A stretch of 64,000 nt of DNA, taken from assembly GCF_019931215.1 (NCBI RefSeq), contig NZ_JAIOUB010000001.1, positions 186,001 through 250,000 of the forward strand, read 5' to 3'. Below are positions 19,403-27,834 of this stretch, in pieces. The notes beneath the pieces are model-generated. The model worked only from the letters and a program-made list of their open reading frames with translations, was not told where the DNA came from and made no database searches. Origin of the DNA: Alcanivorax limicola. GTDB lineage: Bacteria; Pseudomonadota; Gammaproteobacteria; Pseudomonadales; Alcanivoracaceae. Numbering within the stretch: position 1 is the first letter of the stretch; every line of letters starts with the position of its first letter. A program made the translations under genes and the position numbers.

Positions 19403-20545
19403 ATGTCGCAATTACCCGGCCGCTCGGCCGGCAAGCCGCGTCTGATCATCGTTGATGATTCACGCGTCATGCGCGCAGCCGTCAAGAAAATGCTTGGCGA
19501 GCGCTTTGACGTTGTGGCCGCCGAAGACGGTCAGAAAGGGTGGGACGCGATTCGCGCGGATCAGTCCATTCAGGTGGTATTTACCGATTTATCCATGCCC
19601 GAGATGGACGGTTACGAACTGCTGCAGCGTATACGGACCTGCGATGATCCCGGCGTCGCGGGTCTGCCGGTGATTATTGTCACTGGCGCTGAGAACGACG
19701 ACGCTGCGCGGGAACGGGCACTGGAGCTGGGCGCTACCGACTTCATCAGCAAACCCTTCAATACGACAGATCTGACTGCCCGTGCGACGGCGCACGCCAA
19801 TTATCAGCGCGCGCGCAAAACCCTGGAAGAGCGCACCACCATCGATACGCTCACCGGCCTGGGCAATGCGGCGTTCTATGCGGCGCGCCTGAAGCAGGAT
19901 CTGGCTTTTGCCGCACGCCATCAGCACGCCCTCTCTGTGGTGCGGTTCGAGGTTGATCAGTTCAACAAGCTGTTTATCCGGGCAGGAAAAGAGGCGGCAG
20001 ATCATGCGCTGGTTGAGGTCTCTCGCCTGGTTGCGCGGCTGATCCGCAAGGAAGATACCGCCGCGCGCATTGGCGTGGCGCAGTTTTCGGTCACACTGCC
20101 AACGGCCGACGGCGCGGGCGCCCGGGTGTTTGCTGAACGTTTGTGCCGGCAGGTGCGGGAAGCCGCTATCAGCCATGCTGGTCGGCGCTTGCCGGTGACG
20201 ATATCCGTGGGCGTGCTTTCTCCCGGTACGCACCCGGGCCAGACCACGCGCTCCGTGCAGGAAGAGGCGGCTACCGTGTTACAGGCAGCAGTCTCTGCGG
20301 GCGGCAATCGTGTGGTGACAGACAGTGATCTGAGAAAAGCGGCGCGCGACAGGCTGCCTTCCTCGCCGGAGAAGCCGGAGAAGGGCGCCTATGCCTCCCC
20401 GTCCATCAGTGTCGAACAGGCGCTGGCCATGTTGAAGGCAGGGCGTGATAAAGATGTCGCTGCGCACGCGGCCGCATTGCGGGAGCAGCTGGCGCCATTG
20501 CTGGCGTTACTGGAGCAGGGCGTGGAGCAGGGAGGCCCGCATTGA
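19403..20545 (+). CDS. Response regulator with degenerate GGDEF domain
   Basis: A 380-residue protein with an N-terminal receiver domain: acidic pocket D18/D19, phosphoacceptor D62 in FTDLSMPEMDG, T94 and K117. It is followed from about 145 by a GGDEF-like domain that begins with DTLTGLGNAAFY. The catalytic signature is lost: the GGDEF position reads GVAQF (224-228) and the metal-binding aspartates are not conserved, so cyclic-di-GMP synthesis is unlikely. A helical tail follows from 330. It may be a phosphorylation-controlled binding or scaffold protein. AGGAG precedes the ATG. The stop overlaps the next start (TGATG). Confidence 0.9.
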   Translation: MSQLPGRSAGKPRLIIVDDSRVMRAAVKKMLGERFDVVAAEDGQKGWDAIRADQSIQVVFTDLSMPEMDGYELLQRIRTCDDPGVAGLPVIIVTGAENDDAARERALELGATDFISKPFNTTDLTARATAHANYQRARKTLEERTTIDTLTGLGNAAFYAARLKQDLAFAARHQHALSVVRFEVDQFNKLFIRAGKEAADHALVEVSRLVARLIRKEDTAARIGVAQFSVTLPTADGAGARVFAERLCRQVREAAISHAGRRLPVTISVGVLSPGTHPGQTTRSVQEEAATVLQAAVSAGGNRVVTDSDLRKAARDRLPSSPEKPEKGAYASPSISVEQALAMLKAGRDKDVAAHAAALREQLAPLLALLEQGVEQGGPH

Positions 20546-21069
20546 TGAGTGTGCAATTGGCCCGGACAAGGCGGTTTCCGGTATCGGCGTCAGCACTTTA
20601 CAGCGTGCTGACTTGCCGGGCTTACTACGACGCGCGATTTGCCATGTCCGGGGTAACGGATTACGGCTACGAAGAAGAGCAGATGCCCGATGGCGCTTTG
20701 CTGATTCGTTTGACGCGCCAGATGGATGTGAAGTCCGGCAAGGTTCCTGCCTTTGCTCGCCGCTTTATCGGTCGCTCAGCGGCGTTGATCAGCGAGTTCG
20801 TCTGGCAGCCCGGTACGACACAGCCTTTTCGTGCGGGTTTCCGTTTTTCCATGGGCAGCGTGCCGGTAACGGTTGCTGGCAGTATGACATTGAGTGAGGA
20901 TGGTGCGGGGCACGCGCAGCAGGATCTGGAGGCTGATATAACCAGTTCGGTCCCGCTGCTGGGCCGCAAACTGGCGCAGCTGGTAGCCGATCAGGTAGAC
21001 AAGGGTCTGGCCTCCGATTCCCGCGCCACGCTGCGCTATCTGGAAGAGCAAGGCATGCTGACCCGATGA
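20545..21069 (+). CDS. DUF2505 family protein
   Basis: A 174-residue protein of the DUF2505 type, predicted to have a START/SRPBCC ligand-binding fold: ARTRRFPVSASALYSVLT, a central beta-rich segment (GFRFSMGSVPVTVAGSM) and a C-terminal helix (GRKLAQLVADQVDKGL). Function is unknown; the fold binds hydrophobic ligands. The ATG at 20545 overlaps the previous stop by one base with GGAGG upstream, so it is translationally coupled to the degenerate GGDEF regulator. It converges on the SDR gene with only 4 bp between stops. Confidence 0.82.
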   Translation: MSVQLARTRRFPVSASALYSVLTCRAYYDARFAMSGVTDYGYEEEQMPDGALLIRLTRQMDVKSGKVPAFARRFIGRSAALISEFVWQPGTTQPFRAGFRFSMGSVPVTVAGSMTLSEDGAGHAQQDLEADITSSVPLLGRKLAQLVADQVDKGLASDSRATLRYLEEQGMLTR

Positions 21070-21073
21070 TGGG

Positions 21074-21880
21074 TCAGGCACGCATTTTTCGGCCCAGCGC
21101 AATCATTGCCTGATAAAAGCGTGCCGGGCGCCAGCGCTTGTTTCGCCACGCCCGCTTCCCCGCGGGGTGCGGCAGAATCAGAAACTGTTTTTTCTCGATG
21201 CCACAAAATATATGCTCGGCGATTTCGTCGGCGCTATAGGATTGCGATTCGAGCAGTTTCTCGAACCTGGCCCGAGTGACCGGGTCCGGTGTGCGCAGGG
21301 AATCGCTGAGATTGGTTTTGAAGAACGACGGGCATGCGACGCTGACCTGGATGCCCAGCGGGGCCAGTTCGCTGTGCAGGCTTTCCGACAGGCTGACGAC
21401 ACCGGCCTTGGAGACGTTATAGCTGCTCATGCCTGGCGGCGGTGTCAGCCCTGCCATGGAAGCAATGTTCACAATGTGTCCGCCGCCCTGACGTTTCATG
21501 GCAGTGAGCGCAGCGCGACAGCCCCGCACGACCCCCATCAGGTTGATATCGACGATCCACTCCCAGTCCGCCGCCGGTATCATCTCGAACAGACCTGCTG
21601 CGGCAACGCCGGCGTTGTTGACCATGATGTCCAGTTGGCCCCAGCGAGATACGACACGTTCAACCGCCAGCCGCAGATCTGCTTCCTTGCGCACATCGCA
21701 GGGGATATACATGTGCCCGATGTCCATGTCGGCGAGTGCCTTGCAGGTTTCATCGGCGCGCAGGCTGTTGGTGTCAGCGATGGCAACGCGGTAACCGCGT
21801 TTGCCAGCCAGTTCAGCCAGTGCCCGGCCAAGGCCGGAGGCGCCGCCGGTAATGAGGATAGTGGGAAACAGGGTTGTCAT
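21074..21880 (-). CDS. Short-chain dehydrogenase/reductase
   Basis: A classical SDR of 268 residues: TGGASGLG nucleotide motif at 11-18, D62 in the CDV segment, NNAG at 88-91, catalytic S141, Y154 and K158 (SSYNVSKAG). The D36 after the second strand (IADTN) suggests NAD preference. A basic C-terminal extension (KRAWRNKRWRPARFYQ) is common in SDRs acting on lipids or sterols, but the substrate is not readable. It starts 12 bp downstream of the leftward symporter gene and is probably cotranscribed with it. Confidence 0.9.
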   Translation of the reverse strand: MTTLFPTILITGGASGLGRALAELAGKRGYRVAIADTNSLRADETCKALADMDIGHMYIPCDVRKEADLRLAVERVVSRWGQLDIMVNNAGVAAAGLFEMIPAADWEWIVDINLMGVVRGCRAALTAMKRQGGGHIVNIASMAGLTPPPGMSSYNVSKAGVVSLSESLHSELAPLGIQVSVACPSFFKTNLSDSLRTPDPVTRARFEKLLESQSYSADEIAEHIFCGIEKKQFLILPHPAGKRAWRNKRWRPARFYQAMIALGRKMRA

Positions 21881-21892
21881 GGCAGATTCATC

Positions 21893-23167
21893 TCAGAGCT
21901 GACGCGTCGGTACGGATAGTACCCCTTCTTCACCTTCGCTGCGTGCGATGAGCACCGCGCCGACACTGTCGCCCCAGATATTCACCGCGGTGCGACACAT
22001 GTCCAGCACCCGATCGGTCACCAGGATCAGCCCGATAGCCTCCGGCGGCAAACCGACCATGCCCAGGATCAGTGTTATCGCCACAAGACTGGCGGCTGGC
22101 ACGCTGGCCACGCCGATGGAAGTCAGCAGCGCGGCGATGACGATCATGAATTGAGAAGCCAGCGACAGGTCCATGCCGTAGGCCTGGGCAATGAAGACCA
22201 CCGCAACACATTCATACAACGCTGTGCCATCCATGTTCACGGTGGCGCCCAATGGCAGGACAAAAGTCGCGCTGCGGCGGGAAACGCCGGAGCGTTTTTC
22301 CACGCATTCCATGGTCAGGGGGAGTGTGGCCGCCGAACTGGCAGTGGAAAAGGCGGTAAGCAGCGCCGGGGTCATTGCTTTCATATGCCTTACGGGGCTG
22401 CGACGTGCGAGCAGCCGAATCGCCAGCGGCAGGATGACAAAGGCATGTATCGTCAATGCCAGCAGTACGGTGAGGAAAAACCACGCCAGCGGTGCAATAG
22501 CGGAGAAGCCGGTACGTACCACCGTGGCCGCGATCAGGCCGAATACGCCCAGGGGAGCGAAGCGGATAATGAACATGGTGATCTTCACCATGGTCTCATA
22601 CAGGCCGTCGATGGCATGGCGCAGCGCGCTGCCAGCATCGCCGTCAACCTGGCGCAGGAAATAACCGAACAGCAACGAGAAGACAATCAGGCCCAACAGC
22701 TGACCGGTTGCGGCGGCGTGGAACAGGTTGGAGGGCACCATTTGCAGGATGATGCCGGCGAAGTCGCCGACGCCGCGCCCCTCAACCCGCGCCAATACGT
22801 CGGCGGTATTCTCTGCCAGACCGAGTCGGTCACCGGCAGCTTCGCCGCCAATGATGCCGGGCTGAATCATGTTGACCACCAGCAAACCGACAATGACGGC
22901 AATCAGGCTGGTGCCGAGATAATAGGCGAGGGTTTTGCTGCCAAGGCGGCCGAGATCCCGTCCGTCTGCGAGCCCGGTCAGACTGCTGATGATGGCGGTG
23001 GTGATCAACGGTACGACCACCATCTGCAGGCCACTGATAAACAGCTGACCCACCGTATCGTAGATCGCCAGCAGGGGGATGCCGAAAAACTGCGTGCTTT
23101 CTGTCGTCAGCCAGCCAGCCAGGGCCGCCAGTACCATGGCCAGGAAAATCTGGTTATGCAGCTTCAC
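21893..23167 (-). CDS. Dicarboxylate/amino acid:cation symporter (DAACS family)
   Basis: A 424-residue sodium- or proton-coupled transporter of the GltP/DctA family. Several hydrophobic helices are visible, with the hallmark serine-rich re-entrant loop (TAFSTASSAATLPLT), the LPLGATVNMDGTALY motif that binds substrate and cation, and the last-helix DRVLDMCRTAVNIWGD motif. Glutamate, aspartate or C4-dicarboxylates are the usual substrates. The start is a GTG at 23167 (MKLHNQIF), supported by GGGAG upstream. A palindrome lies about 50 bp upstream at 23208-23224. Confidence 0.93.
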   Translation of the reverse strand: MKLHNQIFLAMVLAALAGWLTTESTQFFGIPLLAIYDTVGQLFISGLQMVVVPLITTAIISSLTGLADGRDLGRLGSKTLAYYLGTSLIAVIVGLLVVNMIQPGIIGGEAAGDRLGLAENTADVLARVEGRGVGDFAGIILQMVPSNLFHAAATGQLLGLIVFSLLFGYFLRQVDGDAGSALRHAIDGLYETMVKITMFIIRFAPLGVFGLIAATVVRTGFSAIAPLAWFFLTVLLALTIHAFVILPLAIRLLARRSPVRHMKAMTPALLTAFSTASSAATLPLTMECVEKRSGVSRRSATFVLPLGATVNMDGTALYECVAVVFIAQAYGMDLSLASQFMIVIAALLTSIGVASVPAASLVAITLILGMVGLPPEAIGLILVTDRVLDMCRTAVNIWGDSVGAVLIARSEGEEGVLSVPTRQL

Positions 23168-23207
23168 GCATCACTCCCTGTTGACCGGCCTGATCTGGTG
23201 CCGGTGA

Positions 23208-23224
23208 TATGCTTTTTGTGCATA
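23208..23224. promoter_or_regulatory. Palindrome upstream of the symporter gene
   Basis: TATGC and GCATA arms flank a seven-base spacer, a perfect 17-base dyad about 40 bp before the GTG start. It overlaps a minus-strand TATGCT that could be a -10 box, so it could be an operator. The binding protein is unknown. Confidence 0.35.
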
Positions 23225-23277
23225 GCATACGCAGCGGATGACGGCCGCCGCAACCGCGCTGGCTGGCCGGGGTGAGT

Positions 23278-23970
23278 TCAGAGCAACTGGCTCAGGTGTT
23301 TGTCCAGCTCCGGTTGCGTATCGCGCACCTGGGCGACGGCGTCGGCGAGCGCCCGATCTGCGCTGACCGGGCCGATGCGTTCGGCCAGCACGACATAGGT
23401 GCGGTTGACCAGCGCCTGCAGCAGCGCCTCCGGGACGGCGGGTACACTTAATGCCGTTCCCGATGCCGTTTCGTCCGGGCTGGCATTTCGGCGGTCCCTG
23501 TTGTCGCCACCCAGCCAGCGCTGCATGGCATTGACCAGTGCGGGTGGCCAGGTATCGCGATTGATGGATGCCAGCAGATCCAGGCGAAAGCTGTGCCGCT
23601 GCGGCAAGGGCACGCGGCTGCTCAGGGCTTCCATGAGCGCAGAGAAAGCCGCGGCAACAGAGGCAGCGGAGCCGCCGGTTCCGGCATCGTCACGCCGTTG
23701 CGGATGCTGCCCGGCCAATGGATCGGGCAGCAGAGAGTGCACGGGCATATTCATGGCCTGCACCAGACTCAGCAGTATCGCCGAGCGTCTTTCGCGCAGG
23801 CTTTCGTCCTGGCAGATGTCCGAAATAAATCGCTGCAGCGTGAAGCGTGGCCGTTCCGCGTAGTGTGTTTCCCAATGGTGCAGCGCCGCCATCAGGTCTT
23901 CACGGGGCAGAAACGGTTTGAGGCCGGTATAGACTGCGCGGCGCTTGTCGACGAGCTCCTGGTTGTTCAT
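23278..23970 (-). CDS. Uncharacterised protein translationally coupled to amt
   Basis: I do not recognise this 230-residue protein. It has no signal peptide or membrane helix. Visible parts are a helical N-terminal region (RRAVYTGLKPFLPREDLMAA, HWETHYAERPRFTLQRFISD), a low-complexity middle (GQHPQRRDDAGTGGSAAS), a second helical region and a C-terminal helix-rich segment (LLQALVNRTYVVLAERIG). It starts at an ATG overlapping the amt stop by 4 bases (ATGA), the position where other bacteria often encode the PII protein GlnK; this sequence has no PII T-loop motif. A link to ammonium transport is inferred from coupling only. Confidence 0.72.
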   Translation of the reverse strand: MNNQELVDKRRAVYTGLKPFLPREDLMAALHHWETHYAERPRFTLQRFISDICQDESLRERRSAILLSLVQAMNMPVHSLLPDPLAGQHPQRRDDAGTGGSAASVAAAFSALMEALSSRVPLPQRHSFRLDLLASINRDTWPPALVNAMQRWLGGDNRDRRNASPDETASGTALSVPAVPEALLQALVNRTYVVLAERIGPVSADRALADAVAQVRDTQPELDKHLSQLL

Positions 23971-25259
23971 CGGCTTGCCTCGATGCTGCCGGCCCGCTCA
24001 GCGGTGTAGGCGGTCGTCTCACCGGCAAATTCCGGATAGCCGATTTCGGCATGCTCACTCAGATCCAGCCCGCGCTGTTCATGCAGGGCGCTGGCTCGCA
24101 GCCCCATGGTCAGAGCGATGAGGCCGTACATCAGCAAAGCAGAGAAGAAGGTCCAGGCGAAGCAGGCCAGCACGCCGATGACCTGAACAGTGACAACGTG
24201 CGCGTTGAACATATCGCCGTGCAGGAACAATCCGGCAGCAATGGTGCCCCAGGCGCCGGCGACGCCGTGGGCAGACACCGCGCCAACGACATCGTCAAGA
24301 CGCCAGCGCAGCAGCATGTGCATGCTGAGGCTGCACAGCATGCCTGCGATCAGACCGGTGATCAGCGCGTAGGGCGGCAACATGGTGGCACACCCTGCAG
24401 TGACCCCGACCAGCCCCGCCAGGCTGCCATTGACGGTTTCCGTCAGTAGTATCGGGCGGCGGCTGACAAGCGCCAGCAACATGCTGCCACAGGCGCCCGC
24501 CGCAGCGGCCAGCTGGGTGTTGAGATTGATCAGGCCGATATCCGTGGAGGCCTCCAGTGTCGAGCCGCCGTTGAAACCGAACCAGCCGAACCAGAGAATG
24601 AAACCGCCCAGCGCCACCAGCGTCAGATTATGGCCGCGTATTTCCCGTGGGCGCCCCTGATCATCAAAGCGACCCAGGCGAGGGCCGAGCACCAGGATGC
24701 CGGCCAGCGCACACCAGGCGCCGACGGAGTGCACGACAGATGAACCGGCGAAATCGATGAACCCCATCTGGGCCAGCCAGCCATTGTCGTTCCAGACCCA
24801 GCTGCCAAATACCGGATAGATGAAGCCGATGATGCCCAGCGCGCCCACCAGATAAGCACCGAAGCGCGTGCGTTCGGCCATGGCGCCACTGGCAATGGTG
24901 GCGGCCGTGGCTGCAAACATGGTCTGGAACAGCAGCATGCCATAGGTCTGGTTATCCGCCTGGCTGATCATGAAGCTGCTGGTGCCGTACCAGCCCTGAC
25001 TGTCGCCGAACATCAGGCCATAACCGACCGCCCAGAATATGAGAGTGCCTACGCACACATCCATGTAGTTTTTCATGACCACATTGAGCGCATTCTTGGC
25101 GCGGGACATGCCCGATTCCAGCAGGGCAAATCCGGCCTGCATCAGAAACACCATTGCCCCGGCTGCTGCCAGCCAGACCATATTGACGGCGGCGTCGCCA
25201 TCACTGGCGGCCGCCATGGACGGCACCAGACAGAGCAGGCCGATCAGCCAGATATACAT
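23967..25259 (-). CDS. amt: Ammonium transporter, Amt family
   Basis: A 430-residue Amt/Rh-family channel. It begins with a cleavable-looking signal (MYIWLIGLLCLVPSMAAA), then about eleven membrane helices with family motifs: FALLESGMSRAKNA, DFAGSSVVHSVGAWCALAG, GWFGFNGGST and the pore histidine region SAHGVAGAWGT. A cytoplasmic tail ends the protein. The ATG at 25259 has GGAG upstream; longer in-frame starts back to 25436 run through the promoter and encode no family sequence. A strong sigma-54 promoter and NtrC-like site lie upstream, so nitrogen-limitation control is likely. Confidence 0.95.
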   Translation of the reverse strand: MYIWLIGLLCLVPSMAAASDGDAAVNMVWLAAAGAMVFLMQAGFALLESGMSRAKNALNVVMKNYMDVCVGTLIFWAVGYGLMFGDSQGWYGTSSFMISQADNQTYGMLLFQTMFAATAATIASGAMAERTRFGAYLVGALGIIGFIYPVFGSWVWNDNGWLAQMGFIDFAGSSVVHSVGAWCALAGILVLGPRLGRFDDQGRPREIRGHNLTLVALGGFILWFGWFGFNGGSTLEASTDIGLINLNTQLAAAAGACGSMLLALVSRRPILLTETVNGSLAGLVGVTAGCATMLPPYALITGLIAGMLCSLSMHMLLRWRLDDVVGAVSAHGVAGAWGTIAAGLFLHGDMFNAHVVTVQVIGVLACFAWTFFSALLMYGLIALTMGLRASALHEQRGLDLSEHAEIGYPEFAGETTAYTAERAGSIEASR

Positions 25260-25333
25260 GATGATTGTGCTCCAGAACGGTTTTACTCGAGTCCGGCGGT
25301 GCTCAGCGCGGATGACTCCCCCATTCGGAACGT

Positions 25334-25349
25334 TGCAACCGGCGTGCCA
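25334..25349 (-). promoter_or_regulatory. Sigma-54 (-24/-12) promoter of amt
   Basis: Read on the minus strand, CTGGCACG then CCGG then TTGCA matches the sigma-54 consensus YTGGCACGNNNNTTGCW at every fixed position. Transcription would start near 25323, leaving about 64 bases of leader before the amt ATG at 25259. Confidence 0.82.
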
Positions 25350-25411
25350 GCACGGTGCACCGCCATGCAGCGTGCGCAAGTCGCGTTCTGGCTGTGCATC
25401 AGCCGGGGCAC

Positions 25412-25426
25412 GCACCATTGTGGCGC
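25412..25426. promoter_or_regulatory. Candidate NtrC enhancer site for amt
   Basis: GCAC, seven bases, then GCGC matches the NtrC core GCAC-N7-GTGC in seven of eight positions. Its centre lies about 96 bases upstream of the predicted amt start site, the usual enhancer distance. Only one site is visible, and it sits close to the stop of the next gene. Confidence 0.45.
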
Positions 25427-25468
25427 GGCGAAGCAATGTCTGGCGCGCAATGGCGCATCAAGTCAGTG

Positions 25469-26170
25469 TTAGCGAAAGGTGACCAGATCGGCCGGTTGCA
25501 GATGGCTGTAGTTGTTGAAATAAGACAGGTGCAGCTGCCCCTCTTCGTGGGTAATGCAACTGATGGACGCGTTGGCGATACGATAGTTGAGATGGCGCAA
25601 CAGGCTGTCATCGGCGCCGAGTACCTGTTGCAGTATCACGGCGATGACGCCGCCGGAGGTGAAGATACCGATGCGTTCACCGGGGCGGGCATCGGTCAGG
25701 ATGTCGGCCATGGCAGCGCGCACACGCTGGCGAAATGCGGGCCAGCTTTCCAGATCCTCGCGCGGGAATTCACAGGACTGCCAGCTGCCCAGCGTTGCCA
25801 GCAATAACGGCTGGAAGTTGCGATGAAAACCGTTCTCCCCCGTCAGCAGTTGGCCCAGCTCGGGTTGCTGGCGAATCACCCGTGGCAGGTAGTGGCGCAC
25901 GATGTGCTCCGCCTGGAATTCGTTGAAACCGGGGTGCTCCTGCTGCTGCGAAATACCGTTGACGCCCGGTTGCTGCAGATAGGCGGCAGCGGTATCGCGC
26001 TGCCGCATCAGATTGCCGTGGACCACCCGGTCCAGCGGAGCGCTCGTGGACGTGCTCAGATGGGCAGCCAGTACCTCGGCCTGACGCCGGCCCTGAGGCG
26101 AGAGCACATCGTAGTTGCTGGCGCCGAAGGAGGCCTGGCCGTGGCGGATGAGCAGGATGTCAGTGGTCAT
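25469..26170 (-). CDS. Histidine phosphatase family protein
   Basis: A 233-residue phosphoglycerate-mutase-like protein starting MTTDILLIRHGQASFG, with the RHG catalytic histidine, the conserved arginine in HGNLMRQRDTA, acidic GFNEFQAE and the second histidine replaced in context by IFTSGGVIAVI, where most family members read a histidine after the strand (for example VSHGG). It may therefore have altered activity. Substrate is unknown. Its ATG overlaps the upstream EVE gene stop by 4 bases, so the two are cotranslated. Confidence 0.87.
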   Translation of the reverse strand: MTTDILLIRHGQASFGASNYDVLSPQGRRQAEVLAAHLSTSTSAPLDRVVHGNLMRQRDTAAAYLQQPGVNGISQQQEHPGFNEFQAEHIVRHYLPRVIRQQPELGQLLTGENGFHRNFQPLLLATLGSWQSCEFPREDLESWPAFRQRVRAAMADILTDARPGERIGIFTSGGVIAVILQQVLGADDSLLRHLNYRIANASISCITHEEGQLHLSYFNNYSHLQPADLVTFR

Positions 26171-26655
26171 GATGCTCCGGGCGGATGTTGTGAGGGCTGG
26201 GTCAGCTTCAATCCGGAGAGAATATACGCTGCGGCGGCAACATCCACCTCCTGAATGGACAACCGGCCCCGATTGACCAGTTCCAGGTGTGCAAGCCTGG
26301 GGTCCTGCTTCACGGCCTTCAGTGTGAGAGGCTGCCCGGCATGGCCTCTATAGGCCACGTCCACCCGCAACCAGCGCGGGGCGTCCAGACTGGATCGGGG
26401 GTCGAACCAGGGGGATTGCGGATCGAACTGGGTGGGGTCCGGATAGGCGTCACGCACGACTTCCGCCAGACCGACGATTGCCGGCACCTTGCAGCTGGAA
26501 TGATAAATGAACACCGTATCGCCGCACTGGACGGCATCGCGGAGCCGGTTGCGTGCCTGGTAGTTGCGAATGCCTTCCCAGCCGCAGCGCTGCTCCCGCT
26601 GAAGATCGTCGATGCTGTAGGCATCGGGTTCGGTTTTGAACAGCCAGTACGCCAT
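26167..26655 (-). CDS. EVE domain protein
   Basis: A 162-residue EVE-domain protein (PUA-like fold) that begins MAYWLFKTEPDAYSIDDLQ, followed by WEGIRNYQARNRLRD, GDTVFIYHSSC and a C-terminal beta-strand set. EVE domains are thought to bind modified bases in nucleic acids, but a cellular role for this group is not established. The ATG at 26655 has GGAGG eight bases upstream; longer in-frame starts to 26949 overlap the divergent promoter region. It is followed by, and overlaps, the histidine phosphatase gene. Confidence 0.92.
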   Translation of the reverse strand: MAYWLFKTEPDAYSIDDLQREQRCGWEGIRNYQARNRLRDAVQCGDTVFIYHSSCKVPAIVGLAEVVRDAYPDPTQFDPQSPWFDPRSSLDAPRWLRVDVAYRGHAGQPLTLKAVKQDPRLAHLELVNRGRLSIQEVDVAAAAYILSGLKLTQPSQHPPGAS

Positions 26656-26721
26656 GGGTCGGGGCCTCCTTGTCTGCCATGCATTGTCTTTCGTATGCCG
26701 GGCCCTGACGGCCCGCCGGGT

Positions 26722-26727
26722 ATTATA
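26722..26727 (-). promoter_or_regulatory. Consensus -10 box upstream of the EVE gene
   Basis: A perfect TATAAT on the minus strand lies about 67 bases before the EVE start codon. No good -35 element is visible at 16-18 bases. Confidence 0.45.
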
Positions 26728-26797
26728 GCGGATCGCCTGACCCTGGCGTCCCGGATCAGCGCGGCATGCCCTCGAACGCGACTGTGATCCCGGATTC

Positions 26798-26806
26798 TGT
26801 GATAAT
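26798..26806 (+). promoter_or_regulatory. Extended -10 box upstream of prmB
   Basis: TGT followed by GATAAT forms an extended -10 promoter element about 20 bases before the first prmB ATG. The -35 region is weak, as is common with extended -10 promoters. Confidence 0.45.
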
Positions 26807-26824
26807 CTTCGCCGCCGGAATGGG

Positions 26825-27763
26825 ATGCTCAACATGATCAGTGAACTCGAACAGCAACAGGCCAGCCAGGCGCTGGTCACCGTACGCGACTGCCTGCGCT
26901 GGGGCGAATCTGCCCTGCGCCGGGGCGAGGCGTTTCTGGGGCACGGCACGGATGATTATGGCGATGAAGCGCTGAATCTTCTGCTGCATGTCCTCGGCCT
27001 GCCCTGGGATTCGGATCCGCGCTTGCTGGACGCGCGTCTGCTGCCGCTGGAGCTTGACGCTTATGTGGCATTGATGACCCGGCGCGTGAATGAACGGATG
27101 CCTGCGGCCTATCTGACCGGACGGGCCTGGTTCTGTGGCCTGGAATTCCGTGTGGATGAGCGGGTGCTGGTGCCGCGTTCGCCGCTGGCCGAACTGATCG
27201 AGCAGGGTTTCGAGCCCTGGATTGTCCCGGAACAGGTGCACCGGGTGCTGGATCTGTGCACCGGCAGCGGTTGTATCGCCATTGCGCTGGCGGCGGCTTT
27301 GCCCCATGCGCAGGTGGATGCCTCCGATATCTCTGAGGATGCGCTGGCAGTGTGTCGCGAGAATATTGCCCTGCACGGCGCCGAGAATCAGGTTCGCGCC
27401 TTGCTGGGCGACGGGCTGGCTGCGGCGCAAGGGCAATACGATCTGATCGTCACCAATCCGCCCTATGTGGACGCGCAGGACATGGCCAGCCTGCCTGATG
27501 AATACCGGCACGAGCCTGTGCTTGCACTGGCCTCTGGTGCGGATGGTCTGGATTTCACCCGTCGGCTGTTACGCGAGGCGCCGGAGTATCTGAGCGAGCA
27601 GGGCGTGCTGATTGTGGAGGTGGGCAACAGCTGGGAATCCATGCTGCGGGCATGGCCCGAGGTGCCCTTTTTCTGGTTCGAATTCGAGCGGGGCGGGCAT
27701 GGCGTGTTCATGCTGACCCGCGACCAGCTACTGGCTCACGCCGAGGCCTTTGCGGCGGTTTGA
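26825..27763 (+). CDS. prmB: 50S ribosomal protein L3 N5-glutamine methyltransferase
   Basis: S-adenosylmethionine-dependent enzyme that methylates a glutamine of ribosomal protein L3. The 312-residue product has an N-terminal helical domain, the AdoMet motif VLDLCTGSGCIAIALA, the acidic VDASDIS segment and the catalytic NPPYVD signature shared with PrmA/PrmC/HemK-type enzymes; the VLVPRSPLAELIE stretch separates PrmB from PrmC. Starts at 26825 or 26834 are both possible; GGGA at 26822-26825 favours the second slightly. It is followed by aroC, a common neighbour in gammaproteobacteria. Confidence 0.93.
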   Translation: MLNMISELEQQQASQALVTVRDCLRWGESALRRGEAFLGHGTDDYGDEALNLLLHVLGLPWDSDPRLLDARLLPLELDAYVALMTRRVNERMPAAYLTGRAWFCGLEFRVDERVLVPRSPLAELIEQGFEPWIVPEQVHRVLDLCTGSGCIAIALAAALPHAQVDASDISEDALAVCRENIALHGAENQVRALLGDGLAAAQGQYDLIVTNPPYVDAQDMASLPDEYRHEPVLALASGADGLDFTRRLLREAPEYLSEQGVLIVEVGNSWESMLRAWPEVPFFWFEFERGGHGVFMLTRDQLLAHAEAFAAV

Positions 27764-27834
27764 GTTACCATGCGAGGATGCTGTGCAAAGCGCAGCTGAC
27801 CGCAAATCGGGTCTGACAGACAGGACAGGTAGAT

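Noticed and set aside
22151-23275. Plus-strand frame of 374 codons
   Set aside because: Opposite the symporter gene; composition is Gly/Gln/Arg/Asp with no motif.
25260-25436. N-terminal extension of amt to 25436
   Set aside because: The extension would cover the sigma-54 promoter and encodes no family sequence; the signal peptide begins at 25259.
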